A stretch of DNA of 29,760 nucleotides from a virus, in the IMG/VR virus record IMGVR_UViG_3300032291_003130, positions 1-29,760 of that record, one strand, 5' to 3'. Position 1 is the stretch's first letter; the number at the start of each line of letters is the position of its first letter. The notes below the pieces were generated by a model. The model was given only the letters and a program-made list of their open reading frames with translations. It searched no databases and was not told the DNA's origin. Both the position numbers and the translations under genes were made by a program. Below are positions 27,652-29,760 of the stretch, one piece after another.

Positions 27652-29271
27652 TTATAGTTCTAGGTACTCAACCTTTGGCCGCGGCTTTTCTGCCGGCGTG
27701 CTACCTAGGGTAGCAGCCCTACCCCATGCCATGATAGTTGCCACGCACAAGTCTATTTTTTTGCCGCTATCTTTCCCCTTTCGCACCTGCACCCCGTACC
27801 TAGTTTGGTAGGGCGTGGCGTTCATTACGTGCCGCGCGAGGCGCGGGTCGCCATCATGTTTAAGGCGCCCATTAACTACCGCGTCGTAAAAAGCTGCGGT
27901 GGCTGGGGTCATGCGTGCCGGGCTTTGCGGGTGCTCAACTACCGGTAAGCCCTCGGTTTGCCATCGCTCCATTGTGGCTTGCCAACGGTACGGGTCGCAA
28001 TCTATCTCCTTAACCGCGTAGGTTTTGCATAACTCAACCATGCGCAACTCGACCTCCTCAACGGGCACCCGCCAGGATAAGTCGTCAATCGGGCGCTCCC
28101 AATGCCCGAGCACAAACACCGCCCCGTCGGTAATACGCACGCCAACAATAGCCGTACTGTCGTTAGAAAATGAGCCGTCAAACCCGATAACTACCGGCTC
28201 GCCCTCGCCTAGGGTAAGCGTTGCATCGGCGCATTTATCCCAGGTACCAGCCGGCAAAAAAGCGGCGCCGCTTGCCGTAAACTGGTTAAGGCGCTTAGTG
28301 CGAAACTCTGCCTCCGGGGTACGCTTTTGCGCGCTTATTAAATCGTCGAGCGATAAAAGCGGCGGCTCGGATAGCAGCCCAGGGTTGGCTTGGGCCCATT
28401 TATCGGGGTTGCCGTAGGCATCGTCGTCCGCCTCAAACCACGCCATGCCAAGGCTAGGGTCGTCGTTTTCCCCGGCAATGCGGCGGCGCCCTAGCTGGTA
28501 AAGGGTGTAGGCAATCGAGTCCATGCCGGTTTGGTCGGTGCGTTGCCCAGCCGTAGTAATCGCCAAAAATAGCGGGCTGCGCCGGGCGCCCATGCTTAGG
28601 CTTAGCACGTCAAAAAGGTCGCGGTTTGGCCATGCCGCCAACTCATCGGCTAGTACCAGGGTTGCGCTTAGCCCCTCCTTGGTATACGCCTCCGAGGATA
28701 GCGCCCGCCAAATCGTACCGGTAGGCTTAAACTCTAACGTATCCCTAAATACCTTTATTTGCTCGGCAAGCATTGGGCTCATTTCAACCGCCCGCTTGGC
28801 GTGCGCCATAACCAGCTTGGCTTGGTCGCGGTCGGCTGCCGCGCTGTAAATCTCGCCGCCGTTATCCCCAAACAAACCAAGCGCCAACGGCACCGTGGAT
28901 AGCAGCGCGGTTTTGCCGTTTTTACGGGCGGCGCCAATCATGTAAAAGCGGTGGGTATAAGTGCCGTCGTCTTTACGGGCTAAGGCGTGCCGCAATAACT
29001 CGCGTTGCCAAGCCCTAAAAACCATAGGCTCGCCCGATAGACCGCCTATCGAGTCTTTGGCAATCGGTACCAGCGCCTCCCCAAACTCGGCTACCTGCTC
29101 GCCCTGGCTGCGCGCTAAATCCTCAACCGGTGTAGGGGTTAGCCATCTTGGCGGCCACTCGGTAGCGCGGAAAACTTTTCCCGAAACTCCTCCAGCAATG
29201 TGCGCGCTTGCACCATCGCTATACCCAGCCTTGCCCGGTCGCTTGGCGTTAGCCCTAGAACGGTTAGCCAT
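27652..29271 (-). CDS. terL: Terminase large subunit
   Basis: Start at ATG 29271, behind GGAGGAGAGGG; the frame extends to 29310 without a better site. In the 539-residue product the ATPase Walker A is GAARKNGKT at about 113-121 and Walker B is VLADELAAW with Asp-Glu near 209-210. SMGARRSPLFLAITTAG follows as coupling motif. The nuclease part has IGFDGSFSNDS near 365 and DCDPYRWQ near 430. It pumps DNA into the prohead and cuts it. Its first 44 codons overlap the small terminase gene in a different frame (29139-29271). Confidence 0.9.
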   Translation of the reverse strand: MANRSRANAKRPGKAGYSDGASAHIAGGVSGKVFRATEWPPRWLTPTPVEDLARSQGEQVAEFGEALVPIAKDSIGGLSGEPMVFRAWQRELLRHALARKDDGTYTHRFYMIGAARKNGKTALLSTVPLALGLFGDNGGEIYSAAADRDQAKLVMAHAKRAVEMSPMLAEQIKVFRDTLEFKPTGTIWRALSSEAYTKEGLSATLVLADELAAWPNRDLFDVLSLSMGARRSPLFLAITTAGQRTDQTGMDSIAYTLYQLGRRRIAGENDDPSLGMAWFEADDDAYGNPDKWAQANPGLLSEPPLLSLDDLISAQKRTPEAEFRTKRLNQFTASGAAFLPAGTWDKCADATLTLGEGEPVVIGFDGSFSNDSTAIVGVRITDGAVFVLGHWERPIDDLSWRVPVEEVELRMVELCKTYAVKEIDCDPYRWQATMERWQTEGLPVVEHPQSPARMTPATAAFYDAVVNGRLKHDGDPRLARHVMNATPYQTRYGVQVRKGKDSGKKIDLCVATIMAWGRAATLGSTPAEKPRPKVEYLEL

Positions 29272-29621
29272 TTGTAAACCCTCTCCTCCGTTGCGGTGCG
29301 CATACCCCAAGCGGGGTGGGCGTAGGCGTAGTTTTTGTCGGTATACAAAATAAGCCCGTCGGTTTCTAGCCTAGCGGTTAGCTGGGCAAGGAGCGCCTCA
29401 TCGCGGCATAGCATCGTAAGCGCCTCGCGGTCGCTCTCGGCTAGCCAATCGCACGCCGTGGTAATCCTAGCCCAAACCCCTTGGGCAATCGGGTCTAGGC
29501 CCTCGGGCATGGTTGCCAAATCGAGCGGTTGCACGCCTTTACCCTGCTTAGCCGGCATGCGGCTAGGCTGCAACGTACCGCGCTTAGCCTTTACCTCATT
29601 GGGTATTGCCTTACGCCCCAT
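29139..29621 (-). CDS. terS: Terminase small subunit, P27-type
   Basis: A 160-residue protein, MGRKAIPNEVKAKRGTLQPS and on, with a central region of GLDPIAQGVWARITTACDWL, then ADREALTMLCRDEALLAQL-like helices and near the end GLTPSDRARLGIAMVQ. This last piece is the Gly-Leu-TPxxRxxLG signature of P27-type small terminases. It binds the packaging start site for the large subunit. The end overlaps the large terminase gene by 133 bases. It is unrelated in sequence to the other P27-like protein at the left edge. Confidence 0.8.
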   Translation of the reverse strand: MGRKAIPNEVKAKRGTLQPSRMPAKQGKGVQPLDLATMPEGLDPIAQGVWARITTACDWLAESDREALTMLCRDEALLAQLTARLETDGLILYTDKNYAYAHPAWGMRTATEERVYKWLTVLGLTPSDRARLGIAMVQARTLLEEFREKFSALPSGRQDG

Positions 29622-29622
29622 G

Positions 29623-29760
29623 CTACAAAACCCCCCGGGGGGTTATTGTGCATGCGCACGCCAGCCCCTCGGCGCTGGGTACCGTACCACGCTCAGGGGC
29701 CAGACCGTTGATGCCCCTGGGGTAGGGGCGGTCGCCCTTATGGCTATTGCACTCGGCACA
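29623..29760 (-). CDS. HNH endonuclease C-terminus (partial, runs off right edge)
   Basis: A frame entering from the right edge and stopping at TAG 29623-29625, just before the small terminase ATG. The visible 45 residues begin CAECNSHKGDRPYPRG, the CxxCNxxKG(D/A)R end of an HNH nuclease zinc finger, followed by a tail of about 30 residues. HNH before small terminase is a common packaging order. The N-terminal part with the HNH core lies outside the window. Confidence 0.7.
   Translation of the reverse strand, partial: CAECNSHKGDRPYPRGINGLAPERGTVPSAEGLACACTITPRGVL
29629..29644. repeat. 16-bp GC-rich palindrome before small terminase
   Basis: AACCCCCCGGGGGGTT is a perfect palindrome that lies over the end of the HNH gene, 8 bases upstream of the small terminase ATG. 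The flanks ACAA/TTGT extend it with one bulged base. In RNA it could form a hairpin masking the start; in DNA it could be a protein site near the packaging start. Evidence is pattern only. Confidence 0.45.

Noticed and set aside
1-29760. CRISPR array, tRNA, rRNA or IS element
   Set aside because: No regularly spaced repeats, tRNA arm signatures, terminal inverted repeats or transposase motifs were visible.

Overview
The window is almost entirely one compact, tightly packed phage or prophage genome of the long-tailed HK97 type (siphovirus-like). Essentially every gene lies on the minus strand, so transcription runs from high to low coordinates. Starts with strong GGAGG-type ribosome binding sites, constant ATGA/TAATG stop-start overlaps, a phosphoesterase plus HTH gene pair, an r1t-like holin domain and a secreted S/P/T-rich protein point to a phage of a monoderm high-GC bacterium (Actinobacteria or Chloroflexi-like). 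The host cannot be fixed from sequence alone. No integrase, repressor, DNA polymerase, helicase, tRNA or CRISPR array is visible in the window.

Right to left (5' to 3' on the minus strand) the late region holds: the C-terminus of an HNH endonuclease, small and large terminase, portal, a HAD-phosphatase/prohead-protease fusion, major capsid protein, small head proteins, connector and tail-terminator-like proteins, major tail protein, a tail assembly chaperone pair joined by a canonical CCCAAAA -1 frameshift site, an HK97 gp10-like protein, a short tape measure, a minor tail protein, an S74-chaperone tail fibre, a coiled-coil/TM protein, a secreted proline-rich protein, a two-TM protein, and a C39-like endolysin fused to a holin-like C-terminus. 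An HTH protein, a metallophosphoesterase and a zinc-ribbon protein follow.

A promoter with an internal palindrome near 11125 then begins the left operon (11057 to 569). It has many very small proteins, several with Cys-pair zinc motifs, an FmdB-like ribbon, a C5-cytosine methyltransferase, a YqaJ exonuclease and Rad52-type annealing protein (with an SSB-like acidic tail), nuclease-like proteins, a DnaD-like replication protein, a dNMP kinase, an amino-methyltransferase, a secreted double-psi barrel protein, an HTH regulator, a SprT-like metallopeptidase and an HNH endonuclease.

The leftmost ~470 bases differ. They encode the start of a second, unrelated P27-type small terminase with different codon usage and four GATC sites. 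The remaining 29 kb appears by eye to contain no GATC and no AATT at all, which is the most striking global property of the window and suggests strong selection against these words. Other notable items are the HAD/protease fusion, the lysin/holin fusion, the frameshift element, mutually exclusive hairpins at 1296-1352, several U-less GC hairpins at gene boundaries, and four small membrane proteins (36-59 aa).
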